A stretch of 64,000 bases of DNA from Icerya purchasi (GCA_039619475.1 CM077116.1:369982294-370046293); one strand, 5' to 3'. Shown: positions 11,336 to 26,097, counted from the first letter of the stretch. Translations and numbers: made by a program. Notes: a model not told the origin generated them from the sequence alone.

Positions 11336-13799
11336 TCTATTAAACGTTTACCGTTTTTGTAATTTATCCGATTTCGTTAAATTTCAATCGTAAGAGAATC
11401 TAAATCGTGTGTTAAGTTCATTTTTTAACACCATACATAATAGATTTTCGGAATTGACGCGCATTTTATTACTTTCCAGCATGAATAATAGTCAGCAATT
11501 AATCTTCCTATCAATGACACTGGAATCTAATGTTATCTAGACGCCGGTAGTTAATGTGCTGGACGATGATTCGGGGAATTAGAAAAAATATTTCAAGCGT
11601 TGAAACGTTTAGTTTTATTTCTTTTTTATTTAAATAAATAAGTAACAACAGAAAATGAAAAATAGGTGTCACTTATGTTAATCGAATGTCACAAAATCTG
11701 CTCGGAAAAAAAACTGGGGCCGAAAAGGTGCACGCCTCGGTGCTATTAGTAAACTGTTAATGTACCGGAGAACTAATTTTACAAGGCACAAACGGGTCTA
11801 AAATACTGCAGTCTATGCAGTTGTCTGAAATAGTTAGGCAACACGTCGCTCAATCTGTATGAAATTTTCCCGAATTCTGATGGAGAGAAAAAGAAGAAAT
11901 GTTAATGAACTATTTTCTTTACACACAGATAAAAGCTTCGCCGGTTGTGTTACAAAGTTCTGTTTCTTGTTACGCCCCAGCTGATACGTAAAAGGCACGG
12001 TGCAACAATAGAAGGTGCAGATGCACGCCCGCCTAATTAAATATCTGTTTGCATTACTTCAAAATGAAACTTAATTTCATCGTCAACAGTGTGTGATCTG
12101 CGTCCCGCGCGTATTTACACATGCACATGCGAACGAACTAGAAACACATATAATAATTACAGTCGCATATGCAAAAGGGAAAAAGAATAATCATCGTTTA
12201 CGCGTCGTTTACATTGCTAACGCACTACGCTTGTTCGGTAAATAATCGAAGCAGATATAACACGTATCGCGGTAATAACGTAAAATATGGAAACTCGCCG
12301 GTAGGGTAATATGCAAATTGGAAGAAACTTACATACATCGGTCGAAAGTTAGAAACAGCTGCACAAAACTCCGAAAAGATTGTGGACTGCGTTAAAATGA
12401 AATATTATCGGTCACCACAATTTCGAAATGAAATTTGATCATTTTTTCTGCAATACAAAACTCGCGGAGCCGATAAAAAAAAAAAAAAAACTAAACTTTT
12501 TTTGCAAAAAAGGACTTTAAAACCGTCATCAAAACTACGCCAATGAGAGTCATATTGCTCAACTTTCGATCATTTTCACGAATCGCGGCTTATTTTTGAA
12601 TTATACGGCAATAGGTCTTTTTGAAATTTTTGGTCTTCCCTTTCCAAGTTATAAATCGCTTTTAAACGTGCTAGCTAAATGGTGTCCTAGTTCGTTCGAT
12701 TGTTCAGGTATGCTCATTGTTTCGAAAGATTTGCAAGCGATACATGCCGATTTTATCGGGAGTAACCCCACCGGGTTCGATACAACACTACTACTCGAGT
12801 ACCGTTGTTCAAGTGACATGTTGCAATGGTTGATTCAAAAATTTTGGCCACACCGCTCGCATCGCATCGCATTGCATCATATCGCATCGCATCGCATCAC
12901 AGGGGAAAATAAAAAAGCTAAATTACATATACGTTTGTAGCGTGGAATGACGTTTATACATTACTTCTGAATATTTCAGCTTGATAGCTTCAAATGGATT
13001 ATACGGCGTCCATATTCGACCGAAATCCGGCTATCGATTATTCAAAGTGGAGGTTATTCGACTCGCACAGTAGCACTATTTCGGGGGGAGGAAGCTCAAC
13101 GCGGTTTAGACACTCTGAGTGGATGGAAAAAAAGACACACACGTTACACATCGTTTAAACGTTTTTGTTATTTTCAAACGAGATTTTTGATGCCGGTATG
13201 TTTTCGTGAGAATGATGGACATCACGATACAATGGCAATTCGGTCGAAAATTACGACCGAATTATTAACGTAATATTGAGGTATTTTAGCACAACCTAGT
13301 CCTCATGTTGTGCACCCTATAATTTTTGGCTCTTTCCAAATGCACTCAAACAGAGGAAGCCCTACGTTTCTTTAAACAGCCAGCGCTTGTGTGAGAACAC
13401 TACTTCCTTAAACGCGTTGTTCTTCCTCAGGGGCTGAGTTTGAGAAAACCTTAAAGGTGAAATGGGCAAAACACAAATGTATGAAACAGAAGGAGGGACG
13501 GGGTATTTTGAGAAAGATAGAAAAATAATGTAAACGACGACGACTGAACTGTGTACTAAGCTTTTGTAACAAAATTGCGTTATTAATTTTTTTTTAAACT
13601 CAAAATCCCGTGTAGGCGGAAATCGATACGGCTTTGCGCGCGGATTACCGGCGTCCCCATATGAAACTATCGTCGAGCTGAAATTTACAGAGTTGATGTA
13701 AAACATTTTGATGCTAGAAGCCGATGTAATTTTTAGTTTTCGCTGACTTATTTTTCCGCGAGATGCGAATTACTTTTTGCACCGGCCGTTGTATATAAT
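11336..13799. other. No gene recognised; one CATCG-type microsatellite
   Basis: AT-rich DNA without supportable genes. A short CATCG/CATCGCATTG repeat occupies about 12857-12900. Frames at 12596-12940 (plus) and 13362-13706 (minus) carry no recognisable domain. Confidence 0.55.
12857..12900 (+). repeat. (CATCG)n-like microsatellite
   Basis: Imperfect CATCG units repeated about nine times. Confidence 0.8.
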
Positions 13800-13890
13800 A
13801 CCCTATGGCGATTAGATGCCATAGCGCTTGGCTTCCGTTACGGAAGTCTCGATCCCGGGCGACGACAAAAATTATTATTACGAAAAATTG
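13800..13890 (+). mobile_element. Possible tRNA-derived SINE remnant
   Basis: A tRNA-like head: a D-arm-like TTAGATGCCATAGCGC stretch, a TTCCGTTACGGAAG stem at the anticodon position, and a B-box-like TCTCGATCCCGGGC. It is followed by an ATTATTATTACG tail. The acceptor ends do not pair well, so it is not a functional tRNA. Copy number could not be tested here. Confidence 0.42.
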
Positions 13891-14223
13891 AATTAAAAAT
13901 ACTCGCTAATACATTCACATGGAAGACGACCATTGGCACAAACCGTACAACAACATCATATGCGCGCTACGTCAGTATACAGCAGCAGACACGCATGAGG
14001 GACTGCCTTTTTTGGATACCGATAAATCAAACGATTACTAATCAGTTCCGAATGCAGTCTTGCGTTTATACTGCATATAAACAATTGTCTAGTACACTAT
14101 GCCTATGTCTGTACAGCTCTAAAATGTACGAATATAGGTTTCCTACCACTGTAACCGATAAGGTTCAGGAAAGAAAAACGATTCTATATAGCTAATTTGA
14201 AATTGAATATTATATCGCAAAAG

Positions 14224-15060
14224 TCATATTTGAAGAAGGCAAAAGCGGTTCATTCCAAAATTACAGCTTCGAAATATTAAGCCTTTGTATGTCATACCTT
14301 GTTTTAATTTGTATAGTGCTGGAATAGCTTGTCTAACTTTACTCGCAATGTTGTCTATATGGTTGCTCCATGTTAGACCTTTGTCTAATGTTATCCCAAG
14401 GTATTTAAATTCATTTGCATTTTCTAACTTTTCACAACCACATATTTCCTTACTATGTAAACACTTTGTATTATGTAAAATTAATTTAGGAACGAACGTT
14501 CTAAACCGGCTTGGCGTTCTTATATGCATCACTTTAGTTTTTTTAGTATTAATTAATAATTTTTTGTCGTGCGCCCATTTACATACATTATTGAGATCTT
14601 CTTGTAACATTTTTTCAGCACTTTCTATATTAGAGTGTTCAATAACCAGTGCAATATCATCTGCATAAACATTAGAATTCTTTACATATCGGTAGAGCGA
14701 ATTCGTGTATATTAAAAATAGTATTGGTGCCAGTATTGTCCCTTGTCCAACTCCGTAATTCATTATTTCTTTTCTACTGTGTTCATTCCCGATCTTTACT
14801 AAAAATTCTCTTCCTCTTATGTAACTCCAAAACCATTTTAGATACCTCCCTTTTACACCCATTTTTCTTATGTCCTCAATTAGTATTTCTTAGTCCACTA
14901 GATCAAAAGCCTTAGTAAGGTCTAAAAAAACTAAGAGAAATTGTTTACCCACTGCTAATCCTTTATTTATATCTGATATTAGTGTTTTAAGTAATAATAT
15001 CGTTGATTTTCCCTCTCTAAAACCAAATTGATTACTATTTATCAACTTATTTCCCTCCAG
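14224..15060 (-). pseudogene. LINE reverse transcriptase pseudogene
   Basis: Reading the minus strand from 15060: NQFGFREGKSTILLLK, FLDLTKAFDLVD, then an in-frame TAA where a histidine codon is usual, then the 212-codon frame starting at 14862. That frame has GVGQGTILAPILFLIYTNSL (degenerate GxPQG box), VYADDIALV (catalytic YADD) and FKYLGITLDKGLTWSNHI. The palm is nearly complete, but the fingers upstream of GFREGKS and the thumb after MTYKG are missing or scrambled. This is a non-LTR RT of Jockey/CR1-like type, not active because of truncation and the stop. Confidence 0.88.
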
Positions 15061-17964
15061 TTTGACTGAACTTGTTTAAATATAAAGAGACAATACCGAG
15101 AGCGAATTGAAAATCTACAACTTTAGCCCCCGGTCATTTAGAAGGAAAGGCCCCCCGTATTGAAATATAACTCTGGCGCTCGCGGGAAAAGCGTTCTTTT
15201 TTCCCCTATTTTCAAACTCTGTTCAATCGGTTTTTCATAGGGGAGTTTAAGAGGGAAAAAAAGGTGGTAAATGAGGTTTACCGTGGATCCGTAACTGTAT
15301 TTGTGTGTTGCATTCATCCGGCCAAGTCCGATCCGACGATGAACCCCATATTTGCATTATACAAATATTCTCGATCGAAAAATGCCCGGGGAAGCTCTCC
15401 TAAAACCGCGCGCTCAGGCAAGAGTTTTTATTACTCGCAAAACTCAACTTTTATTATGTTCTCCTCGCGATCCATCTCGAGACGAATGGCCTAGTAGTTG
15501 TACGAGCACGTTTAGAAGGAATAAAAACCGGAATACGCGCCCGAGCGAAAATAAAAGTAAATTCCGCGCTAAAAGTAAACAATAAAGCGGGATAAAAATG
15601 AATATAGTCTGCGAACGATGAAGCGAAGTAGAAACAAGTATTATTATATACGGGAGCTGGAACGGATTAGCTGGGCGTTGACTACGTGCGGGGGGGGGTG
15701 ATGATAGGCCCATGTATATTTTTCTTTAACGTCGTAATTGTCGGAAGACATTTTAGGACTTTTTTAGGCTTTATCGCGCATTTTCTAAAAAAATCTCGAC
15801 GTCCAGCCCCGACTACCATAATAGTGTTTAACAATGCGCAAAATGAAATCTGAAAAAATTCTTCCGCCAAAAATTTCGCGCCAAGTTAATATGAAAAAAA
15901 TACAGCCCAGTGTAAGATATTAAGAAACAACTCGTCGCAGGTCTGCGTGGTTTTCGAAAAATTTCTCCGACAGCTTTGTAATGAACAACACGGCCAATAG
16001 GAGCGAAAGTAGTCGGACACTCTATACGCACATGTTGCTTTTGCGTTTCCAAAGAAAGCAGGCAATTTTTTTCTTTTTCCTGGAAGAAAATTTTCCGGTT
16101 GATAACTTCCGATGAAATGCGTTTTTATTGCGATAGACGGAGGATTTTTTTTCGCGAAATTTCGGAACATTTCAGCTCCTCTTCGAGAGTTCAAGTGAAC
16201 TACTAAACCAGACTGCGTAGCCCTTAGTAATCAGTGCCTGTTTTTTCAGGACAAAAAAACTAGAGTTCTTCTATAAGTCCAGACGGTCATTTTCTTCGTA
16301 TCTAAATATTCGGAAACATATGAAGTGTAGTTTTAAGATCGGGAAATTGTCGAATAATCGTTTAAAATAAAAAAAAAAAAAAAGTAAGAAAAAATTTCAA
16401 AAGTTTTTATCCGTTTTTAAAAAACTATCGGCTTCAAATCTCAACGACGACTAGTTTACGCGCCACCTTACACTCGGTGAAAAAAAGAAAAGTGGTACCT
16501 AGAAGGGGACACCCGGTAGGAACGAAGTTCCTTTCACTTTTTGGTAGACATACAAGTATAAAGTCATTTATAAAGTATACGATAAAAAAAATTGCACACA
16601 ATATATAAATCCCGTGTGAATTAATTAAAACAAATCATCAGACTCGTTGAAGTGTGGTAACGTCGCACAAAAAAATCGCGCCAATTTTCAAATTCAATAA
16701 AACGTACACGTGTTTAGAATTGAACTTATACAGCTGACCGTGCACAATGCTTACCGCTCGAATCTCGATACTCCCACGCACGCACACACGCACCCATATA
16801 TAGTAGAAGGAGACAGAGTGAAAGAGAAAAAAAGTGAAAGTCGTCTGGAGGACGCATAACGCTTTTTCGTTCGATGACGATTTCTGCCAGTTTATTCCTA
16901 CCGCCAAACTGCTTAAAAGAACCTCGTTCCAATAAAATTGGCATAAACGACAACGGAAAAGTCGACAATTAAACTGGGAAATAAAAATGCTTCCGCAATG
17001 CCAAATGAAAATAGAACTGGTCACAATTTTTCCGCTCTACCGACAAGTTCCTCCGATCGGGGTTATCTTCACTCACAATGTGGTGTCCCATATAACATCT
17101 TGGCAATACCGTGGCTAAAGCTCCAATCTAGAGTCTCGTAAAAATTTCACTTGACGATATTAGACAAGCCATGAAAAAAAAAAAAAAAAAGTATTATTCT
17201 GGATCTAAAAATGGCCCCAAGTTGGATAATGTCCGCAGATGAAACTATTGGCAAACTGGACATTCCCCGATCTCGGGCAAGACCACATTCTTCGAGATAT
17301 CTCTTTCCAACAAACTCTTCATAACCATCCGCCCCCTCTAACCTAAACTTAAACGTTCGTCTTAATCGGATTCTCATGTTGATTTTTGCTTGACTTTTTT
17401 TCTTAAACACTCTGAAATATTTAATCCTGCACACTGATACGCGCTCTTAACTGCAGTTTCGCGCAAGGGGAGGTTTAAAAAAGCGGCGAAAAAACAAAAA
17501 AAAAATTATTTCTCTAAAACTACTTAGAAGCACTCAGAGTCGACTGATAAAGACACGAAGAAGAAAATACACAAGTCTGGCTCGGTTTGCTATCCCCCCA
17601 CCCGATGGATGTAATTACTTTCTGCGCACTCGTTTAGTGCGGTAATAAAACATAATTGTGAATTTTCCCACGAGCCTCTGTTGATGATAATCATTAAAGG
17701 ATTACATGTATTTCAGCTATTATTATTATTATTATTATTATTATCGTAAGGGATTATAAATAGCGCTAAAAAAATTGCAAAATAACTCGCTCCAATTATA
17801 TTTTTTGGAATTATAAAAATTAAGAACGAGAGCCCCGGATTCACACCCATTGATATATTTCCGAAAATGTTTCTAGCCTATCTACATTTAACGTTTGTTA
17901 ATTATTTTAAAATTAAAAAGGAAAAAGTCGCGAAACGGACGCTTGACAAAATTAGGATAGGAAA
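15061..17964. other. No gene recognised
   Basis: Slightly less AT-rich than its surroundings at 15.1-16.2 kb, with many short overlapping frames on both strands but no domain. An (ATT)n run lies at about 17718-17743. A-runs occur near 16370 and 17175. Confidence 0.5.
17718..17743 (+). repeat. (TTA)n microsatellite
   Basis: About nine ATT/TTA units in a row. Confidence 0.9.
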
Positions 17965-18080
17965 TAAATGTTTTTTTGGTTTTTTTGTTGTTTTTTTTGT
18001 TTTTTTCGTTTTTTTTTTTGTTGTTTTTTGGGGTTCTTTTGTTGTTGTTTTTTTTTTGTGTCTTTTTTGTATATTTTTTT
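17965..18080 (+). repeat. T-rich, G-interrupted low-complexity tract
   Basis: About 115 bases made almost only of T with single or paired G. It produces a spurious Phe/Val-rich frame at 17867-18157. Confidence 0.9.
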
Positions 18081-21000
18081 ATGCAAGTAAGAGAAATTTT
18101 GAAATAAATAACCGCACAATGCTGGACGCAAGAAATGTGCGAAGATTAAAAACGTAACATCGGTTAATTGTTCAAAATTACTTGTACAAATAAAAAGAGA
18201 TTACGAACAAAAGTTTTTAAAATCTAGGAAATTTATTGTATAGGTAGATTAAGAAATTATAGTTTATTGATGAAAATCTAAAAAACCTGTTATTCAAAAG
18301 TCAGAAAGACTAACAAGGAACAGACAAAAAAAAACATCTGGAAAAAATAATTTCGCCATTACATGATGAGAGGTGGTGATGTGTAAACACAGTCTTGCTA
18401 AAACTTTAACGCACTCAATTTTCAAGCTTTTCACCGAAAACAAACTTTAAACATTTTTATAATAACCAATCTGAAGCAGCAGCGTTCTCTGATATTATTT
18501 TTGAACTGATTTTTATTGCACGTTTAGTCATCGAACAGTTTTACTACATTTAGCTCTACTTCTCCCAACATTTCACTGAAAAATTGGTCTTTTATCTGTT
18601 CGACATTTTTCTGAATTTTTTTTGTCCAACTGGAAATCAATTTAAATTCACAATCCGGAAGCGGGCCGCTTCTTTAGAAATCGGCCAGTGATTTGAAACC
18701 AAAACGGTCCAAGCCTCATAGACAGGATTTTAAAAAGCCGAATTAGATTGCTCCGAAGATTTTCAGGCACAGCCGGCAAAGAAAAAGGCGAATTCACAAA
18801 TTCATAGAAATGGAAGCCCCTCGTTAATTAATTCAAAAAAAAAATTATCGCATACTCTAAAATATTTAAGATCATATTAGTAGCCTAAAATTTTCGAAAA
18901 TTCCTTGTTTTGCACTTCTTTACAGACAGCCCCCGCCGATTCAAAATTATCTAATTAGAAAGCTATCGAGATGATTCTATCGTATTACCCCGTTAAGCCC
19001 CTTCATCGTTTCTAACAATTTTTTCAATTTTGCACCATGATCGCACTCTAAATTCGGTCCCAAGAACGGAATTTGCGGTTCAATAATGGTGCACTGCAAT
19101 CGGTATTCGTATGAAATGAAAATTATACTCTCCGATCAGTCTGTTCGATAATTAATGTCTTAATGAAATATTTTTTGCATCGTAAAAAAATGACAGTTTA
19201 AAGCCGATAAAAACCTGAAAGCCGGAAGAGACATTAATTCTTGGCTAGCGCCGACGTCATCAGAGACATAATACAGTACGACCGGATGAAAACTATATAC
19301 AGAGTTAAAAAGCATAAAATTCCTTAATGTCAAACAGAAATAAATGCAAATGAATTTAATAAATTAAAGTACATAATAAAAAATGTTTTGCCGATTATTC
19401 GAATGGTGCACTTTTAAAACCCTTAAATGTCCCATGTGCATTATAACGCACATCAACTTTGAAGTCATTTTTAAATACTTCGTGTTAAATTGATAAGGAA
19501 AAAATTATAGCAATATACGAGATTATATTTTATTGTAAACATATTCAAGTTTGGCATTTCTGGGCATGCTCAGAAGCTTTCGAAATAAAATATACAAAAT
19601 AATTTTCACTTTGCTTTTCTTCCGCGGGGGCATTTAAGGGATAATGAAGAGTAAAAGTGTAACTTAACAGGAAAAAAAGGAAGGGAAAACCGGGAAACTT
19701 GGACTCTGACAAATATTGATCTCGACTGCTCGACCAAGATAATTATGCGAGCTTCAGAGAGTTCTAAATTCGTGCAGTACACATGTAATGCTTCGAATTT
19801 AATAACAAAGTGAAAAGTTCGTAATGGATTGCGCGCACAATCAGCGACTGCTTCCTTTGACGTAATTAGCGCTCCCACTTTCTCGCAGCGGGAAATGATT
19901 ACACAAGTTGCCATATGCAGCTTTCCCGTACGAAAAATTAATTCCCTCCGGATAGGATGTTTATCAAAAGCGCTAGGCCGGAAGCGCCAATAGTTTTAGT
20001 TATCTTTTACCAAAGTTTCCTGGAAATCAAACGCTCAAATTGTCTGACTGATGAAAGAGAGGGCCAGTCGAAAAAGTTCCTGAAAGCGGAAATTTTTTTC
20101 TACAAAAGGCACGCAAAATAGCATAGTTGTCGGAAATATGTGTTTTTGATTATTTTCAAAAAAATCACAAAACTACCCAGTTCAAAACTCTGTAATGCTG
20201 CTAGAAATGAACTAAACTATCGCCTCCATACAGTAAATCGGTGTTTTTATTATTCTTTCAAATTATACGCGTAAAAGTTTTAAATTGCGTAAACCTTACC
20301 AAGAATTACTCTTACAGTAATTCTGTTTGCTCCTTTTCTGTCCGCTGTCGAATCTTTGGCAGCTATTTAAAATTATTCATCGAAATATTAAAATATTTAT
20401 TTTGTCAGAAGGGACTTCGCTTTAATACGCTGTGTTACCCTCGGCCATAATTAAAGCTAGAAAATGAAATATACCGATTGCTAACGACCTTAGGATTTTA
20501 AACGTTTATCGAACACGTGATACTCTACATTTATATACATATGGAGCTTTGCAACCTCATCGCAGACAAACTTGATTTCTACTACACAGTGCGCCGTGCC
20601 CATATTAATTATTTACTTTATAAATAATACATTTTTTACTAATATTTATACTATTAATAATTTCCATCATTTTGATTTATATATTAATAATTTCCATAAA
20701 TGAATTACCCCGTATAAACATTAATAAAAATTACATATCTCGTAATAAAAAAAATTTCATAAAATATTAATGAAACAGCTAAAAATATGGAGCATTTTTT
20801 TTTCTTTTTTCTTTCTTTTTTTTTTTTTTTTTTTTTTAATGTAAGAATACCCGAACAAATCATCAATATTTATTTTAAATTTTTGATTTTTTTTCAGATT
20901 TTTGTGTATTTATAATAACTATTTCAGTTCTAATGGGAGACGTTTAATCCCCAAAACCAACTGGACACGGCCTTGTACACGTATATGTGTATATGGTTTA

Positions 21001-24000
21001 TCGAAATTTAAATGATTTTTTGATGAATTTTAAAAGAAATATTCTAATCAAAATTCTCTTCCGAGCTTATTAGAACCGTTTAAGTTTCTTTATTCAAATA
21101 TTCAAAAAAAAATTATCAAATTAATTTTCATTTAACCGAAAATTAACAACAGACTGCGTGCGCCTTCTGTAATTTACGGTTAGTCTAGGTGCCATATTAG
21201 CCCAGGTAGAGTTACACACGGTGCCTAGATTTATATTTGTAAATTTATAAATAAAAAAAAAAAAAAAAAAACAAAGCCGAATTTACATTTTTAAATTACT
21301 TTTAAATCCCATTTTGAAGAACCGGCAGTATAAAAAAAAAAAACAAAAAACAATACAAAATAGATTAAAACCTGTTTTGGTCGTTATAGTTAGCGTTGTA
21401 AAACTTCCAATAAAATGAAATATAAGCAAAAAAAATTTAACAAGCGTTGTGTATTCGTGGGAAATGTTAGGCGGTATGAAAATATAACTCTAGTATTTAA
21501 AAATGAATAACCGGAAATGTAAAGTAAACAAGAAAATATTTAAAACATGAATTTTGTAAATCGATGTGCATGTACATGAATTGGATGGACTTCGCTGGAA
21601 AAGTGCCTTTAACGGATGATAATGTGCCATTTTTCAACGTTCCATAATAATCGATACAAAAATATGTTATATAGGAATGTTACATAAAAATGTCACATTA
21701 TTTTTCATCGCGAAATTATTCACGCGTGTGACGGTGTAGTCGTATAGAGATTTTTTCGACATGAGCCCCATTGGGGAAAAGGGCGAATTTCTCCTTTCAT
21801 CCCACTTTTTACTGATTATTTAATTCAATATATTTATATACTCTGTGGCAAGAACTCATTAAGAAGAATACGTCTAACTCCTTAATTGTGAAATCTACTT
21901 TAAGACTTATTAGTCTTTTTCTAGCTACTCCACTATACGCATTTACTTTCGTTTATATTTATTATCACGCGAGGAACTAATGCATCAAAACAAGGCCGTG
22001 TCCATGGGGGTTGATGATTTTTTAGGGTGTTCTTGCATTAAAAAAAGAAAAAAAAAGAATTTTTAGGCACTTCATTAATATTTTGTAAAAAAAAATTTAT
22101 TACGAGGTAATCAATAACATATGTAATATTTATTAATGTTTATATGACAGCTTATTTATGGTGAAAAATGTATTGTTATTTATAAAATAAATATGCGACG
22201 AAGAAAATTTTCAAAACCCTTCCCTTTTCAAAATTCTGGGCACGGCTCTGCATCAAAATAGAATTGTTTACAAATTTACTTTTCAAATGTTTCCGGTTTG
22301 TCGTTGGACAAAGAAATTTTCAACAAATGTTAAATATATTAATATTACATCTTCACGTCGTCTAAACTCTTTTTCTAAACATTAGAATTTTTTTTTATTT
22401 TACTTTATTTTATTTAGAGTTTACGGTACTAATAGAACGCTGCGAGTTTAAATTCCCCCAGTTACGCCTTTTAATAATAATTCTTTCAATCTTTTTTTAA
22501 AAATAGAATTTAAGAGTAATTTAAAAATACAACTACGCCGTTGTTAATTTCCGACTGATTAAAAATGAATTTGCTAAATTATTACCGTTGTTATTGTTGT
22601 TGTTTTTTTAATAACTGAAAAAAGTAAATATTTTTATTTATCGAAAAAAAGAAAGAAATAAAAATGGAATTAAAGTCAATTTCGATTTTTTATCAAATAA
22701 CACGATGTAAGTTCGTAATAACGGCATTCCATCCCATAAAGTTCTGCCATTCTTACGACGAATCCTCCAACCAACTAAATATATCGACTATTTTCCGTTG
22801 ACCATATATCACCTTTACTCTAATGATGATAATTTTAGTAGAATTTCTCCCTCAAGAAATTACAAATAATCTAGAAATTTTAAGCACCATCGATTTTACT
22901 GAGAGAAGGAGTCACAAATGATCCGAAACTAAGTGAATCTTGGAAATTACGTTCAGCCATCTTTTAAGGTTGGTAGTATTTTCGAAGCAGATCTACAGCT
23001 TAACCAAGGGTAAATACTCTAAAGGTGCTTCGAAATAAGTTACATGAGTAGGACCTAATGTTATGGATTTATCAACACTTGAAATGCAGTATGTACGTAA
23101 CGTATCCACTATTCGCCATTACGGATTTTAAATTCAGCGCATAATACTATTTGATTAGCACCTCCGATAGTCCCATATCGAGTATACAATTTTTTTGTGA
23201 GGACAATCACACTTATTCGACTAAGCAGAATGATACATTTCCGAGTTTAAACACTTAAAAAGTTCCTCTAACTATTCAAATTGACGTTTCTCAGTAGATA
23301 CATTTGTGAAGTCACAGATGCGAACTATACATCTAGCGATGATGGTTTGGCAGAAATAAAAGTCTTACCGGCTCTTTTCAAAAACCAAAACTAAATAGAA
23401 TTGGAGCCGAAAAAAAAAAAAAAATGAAAACGATGCTACGCACGGAAGAACTGAGAAGAATAGGCTATCGATATTGTGACATGCACGAATTTTAAACTCT
23501 AATTCTTTTTGAAGATCTAAATTTACAAACACTGTCTAGAAGTTTGTAAAGTCACGGTTGAGCATTCACTGCTGGAATAATTCGCCAGAATCGATTTCAA
23601 TCTACCGCTTGTGCTAGTAATTAATGGTTCCCGTTTCTGCGCTTAATAGCTTACGTTCGTATTTGTGAAGCTCCAAAAAAAAAAAACTATTTAAAATGAA
23701 AGTAAAAGAACTTTAGTGAGAGTTTGCCATTTTTTAAAAAAGAAAAATAAAGCATAAACCTATCACGAGCCTATTTCAAAGGGCAGCAATCAAAGCAATA
23801 TAAAAATTGTCGGTTATCAGAAGATGGTTAAAGTTTATTGGCGGCCTGATACCCCATCGTGGCTTGTTTAAACCCAAAACAACATTCGAGATATACGATA
23901 ATTCCATTAAAATCTTCAAACGGTACGATAAAAATGGGCGATGCAGAAGCGTAGAAAAGCCAATCGATATCCCGCCAAAAAAAAAAAAAAAGAAATAAAG

Positions 24001-25388
24001 TCACTAAAACATAACAAAAAAGATTTTTCTTGTTTATCATCGAATTATTTTTAAATTTCGGAACTTTTAAAAATTTCTCTAGACGTTCCCGAATAAATGC
24101 GGATAAACGAAATACTAAATGATAACAATGCCGGTAATTTTAAAACAAACAAACCGAATCAATTCTAGTAAAACAAATACGAAAAAACAAAAAAAATCAT
24201 AAAATTGAACTCCATTATTGCTGTAACGGATATTTGCCCGGTTAGAATGCGATATTACATGTTAAACGACGTCATTCCTACGACCGACGGGTATAATATG
24301 AAAAAATCGTTATAAAGTACGGTTTTTTTGTTAAGTTTTGAAATAAACTGCTGCGCAAACCTTGAATTATTATTATTTTTAAGAATAATAAAGTAATCCA
24401 AATGTACTTTTTTAAAAGCGTCATTAAAGAATTATCGCCTAGGGGTTCTTATCACATAACAAGGTCGAAAGATCAAGTTTCACCTATATACATATAATAA
24501 TAATAATAATAATAATATGTGTACATTTAATTCCTGAATTTCGTAGTTAGGCATAATTAATGTGAAAAAGTAAAGATGTTATGTAATTTAAATACAGGAA
24601 AAAGGTAGTTAAAAAAAAGAAAAAGCAGAAATCGGGTGATTTATTGAAAAAAAAAAAAAAATGAATCTAATACGGTTCAAATTATGTAAAATACATATGC
24701 TTAATTGTCAATCTTTTTCGAATAAATCATTTGAATAGGCTCTCCCAAATAAATCAGCATTATTATTGAATATTTATTATGAAAATAAATATAATTGTTG
24801 TCGATGAAAAATGCTATTAAAAATCTGCCAAGAGTCTGTATTTATTAATAATATTTCCGCCCTAAATTAATGAAAAAATACCGATATTATTTGTGTATTA
24901 AATTTTCAATTTGGTGCGCACTTGGACAGCAGTAGATAAATTTTTGCTAATTTAGTGCTTTAATTAAAAATTAGATTCGTCATCGAAAAGCGTACTATGG
25001 AAAATATAGTCGCAGTCAGACTGAAGGAAAATGACCCTCGTGGAAAAAAATACAAAAAAATAATTATAATTATTTCGTTTTTTTTTCGTTTTTTTTTTTT
25101 TTTTAAATCACGACTTCCCCGTTTAAATTACATTTTTTTAAACTTACCGGTGATATCAACAGCACCCGAGAATCTTTTCGAGTTATACAGTGTACAAAAC
25201 ACGGGGAAAATACCGGTTCCACAAAATTCGAAAATTATTCGTTTCTATTTATTAAGGACTGGAGTTAACAATAAAATTGAAAAAAGCAAAAAAAAGATAA
25301 CGAAACAATCGGAACAAAATAAAATAAATAAATCGAATCTTCCGTAAAATATTTAATTTAATGCAAAAAATAAACACGAAAATTACGA
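18081..25388. other. Long gene-free AT-rich stretch with simple repeats
   Basis: No domain-bearing frame on either strand over more than 7 kb. There are poly(T) near 20803-20838, poly(A) near 21251-21270 and 24649-24661, an (ATA)n run at about 24498-24515, and poly(T) near 25079-25104. Frames such as 19606-19914 (minus) and 24997-25347 (plus) are driven by base composition. Confidence 0.55.
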
Positions 25389-25871
25389 TTAAAAATTAAT
25401 ATAAAATTTGAGTACACGGACAACGATCGCGAATGGAATATAAGCAAAGAGCCAATGAACCAATATGACGACGAATGGAAAAGATGAAATCTCTACGTCA
25501 GTCCTGCTGTCCGCAAAGGCATGCGCCGGTAAGTGTAACTCCAGCCGGCTACCTACAGATGGCGTATCTAATAAGCACCCGATAGCAGCGTCACCTCTTA
25601 GCAAGTGCTTCAACTACTAATACGATTGTTACCGATATTTGCACATCGATGTCGCGCGTACTGACCGTCGATTTTATTCTTAATATACTGATAATACCTA
25701 TTTTTTTTTCCGGTTTTTTGAAAAGTTAAATTAATTTCTTTTTCCGTTGTCATATTATGGCTGAGTATAATAATATTTAATGTAGGTGAATACATCCTGT
25801 TTGTTAAAACTGTATAATAAAACAAACTTTAATAACAGACAATATAGAACAATAAATTAGATAAATACCTA

Positions 25872-25910
25872 TTTAGAAACGTTTTCGGGCATAACCCATC
25901 ATCAGCTAAA
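25872..25910 (-). ncRNA. Hammerhead ribozyme-like motif (left arm)
   Basis: Mirror copy of the motif at 26059-26097, carried by the left arm on the minus strand with the same core CTGATGA...GAA order and the same stem I and III bases. Both motifs point outward from the centre of the inverted repeat. Confidence 0.42.
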
Positions 25911-26058
25911 ACTAACTTAAAGGAAACTTAAAACATACTGAAGTGAATATAGGGAATACATGTGTATATATAGTAGATGTAAAGAGGAATAAACATAGAA
26001 GGTGTAAAAATCATCCCTATATTCACTTCAGTATGTTTTAAGTTTCCTTTAAGTTAGT

Positions 26059-26097
26059 TTTAGCTGATGATGGGTTATGCCCGAAAACGTTTCTAAA
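26059..26097 (+). ncRNA. Hammerhead ribozyme-like motif (right arm)
   Basis: Type I layout. Stem I is TTTAG (26059-26063) pairing with CTAAA (26093-26097). The core CTGATGA is at 26064-26070. Stem II is GGG (26072-26074) with CCC (26080-26082), leaving one unpaired U at 26071. The core GAA is at 26083-26085. A minimal stem III is AAC (26086-26088) with GTT (26089-26091), and T26092 is the predicted cleavage base. The extra U before stem II and the loop-less 3-bp stem III are departures; very short stem III is known for Penelope-like element hammerheads, which act as dimers. Self-cleavage is unproven. Confidence 0.45.

Noticed and set aside
8833..15077. Shared TTGACTGAACTTGTTT at about 8834 and 15062
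   Set aside because: About 16 bases in AT-rich DNA is near chance expectation, and the flanks do not align.
15264..16194. Cluster of overlapping frames on both strands
   Set aside because: No domain or coding bias; they reflect slightly higher GC content.
17867..18157. Phe/Val-rich membrane-like frame
   Set aside because: It is a translation of a T/G low-complexity tract.
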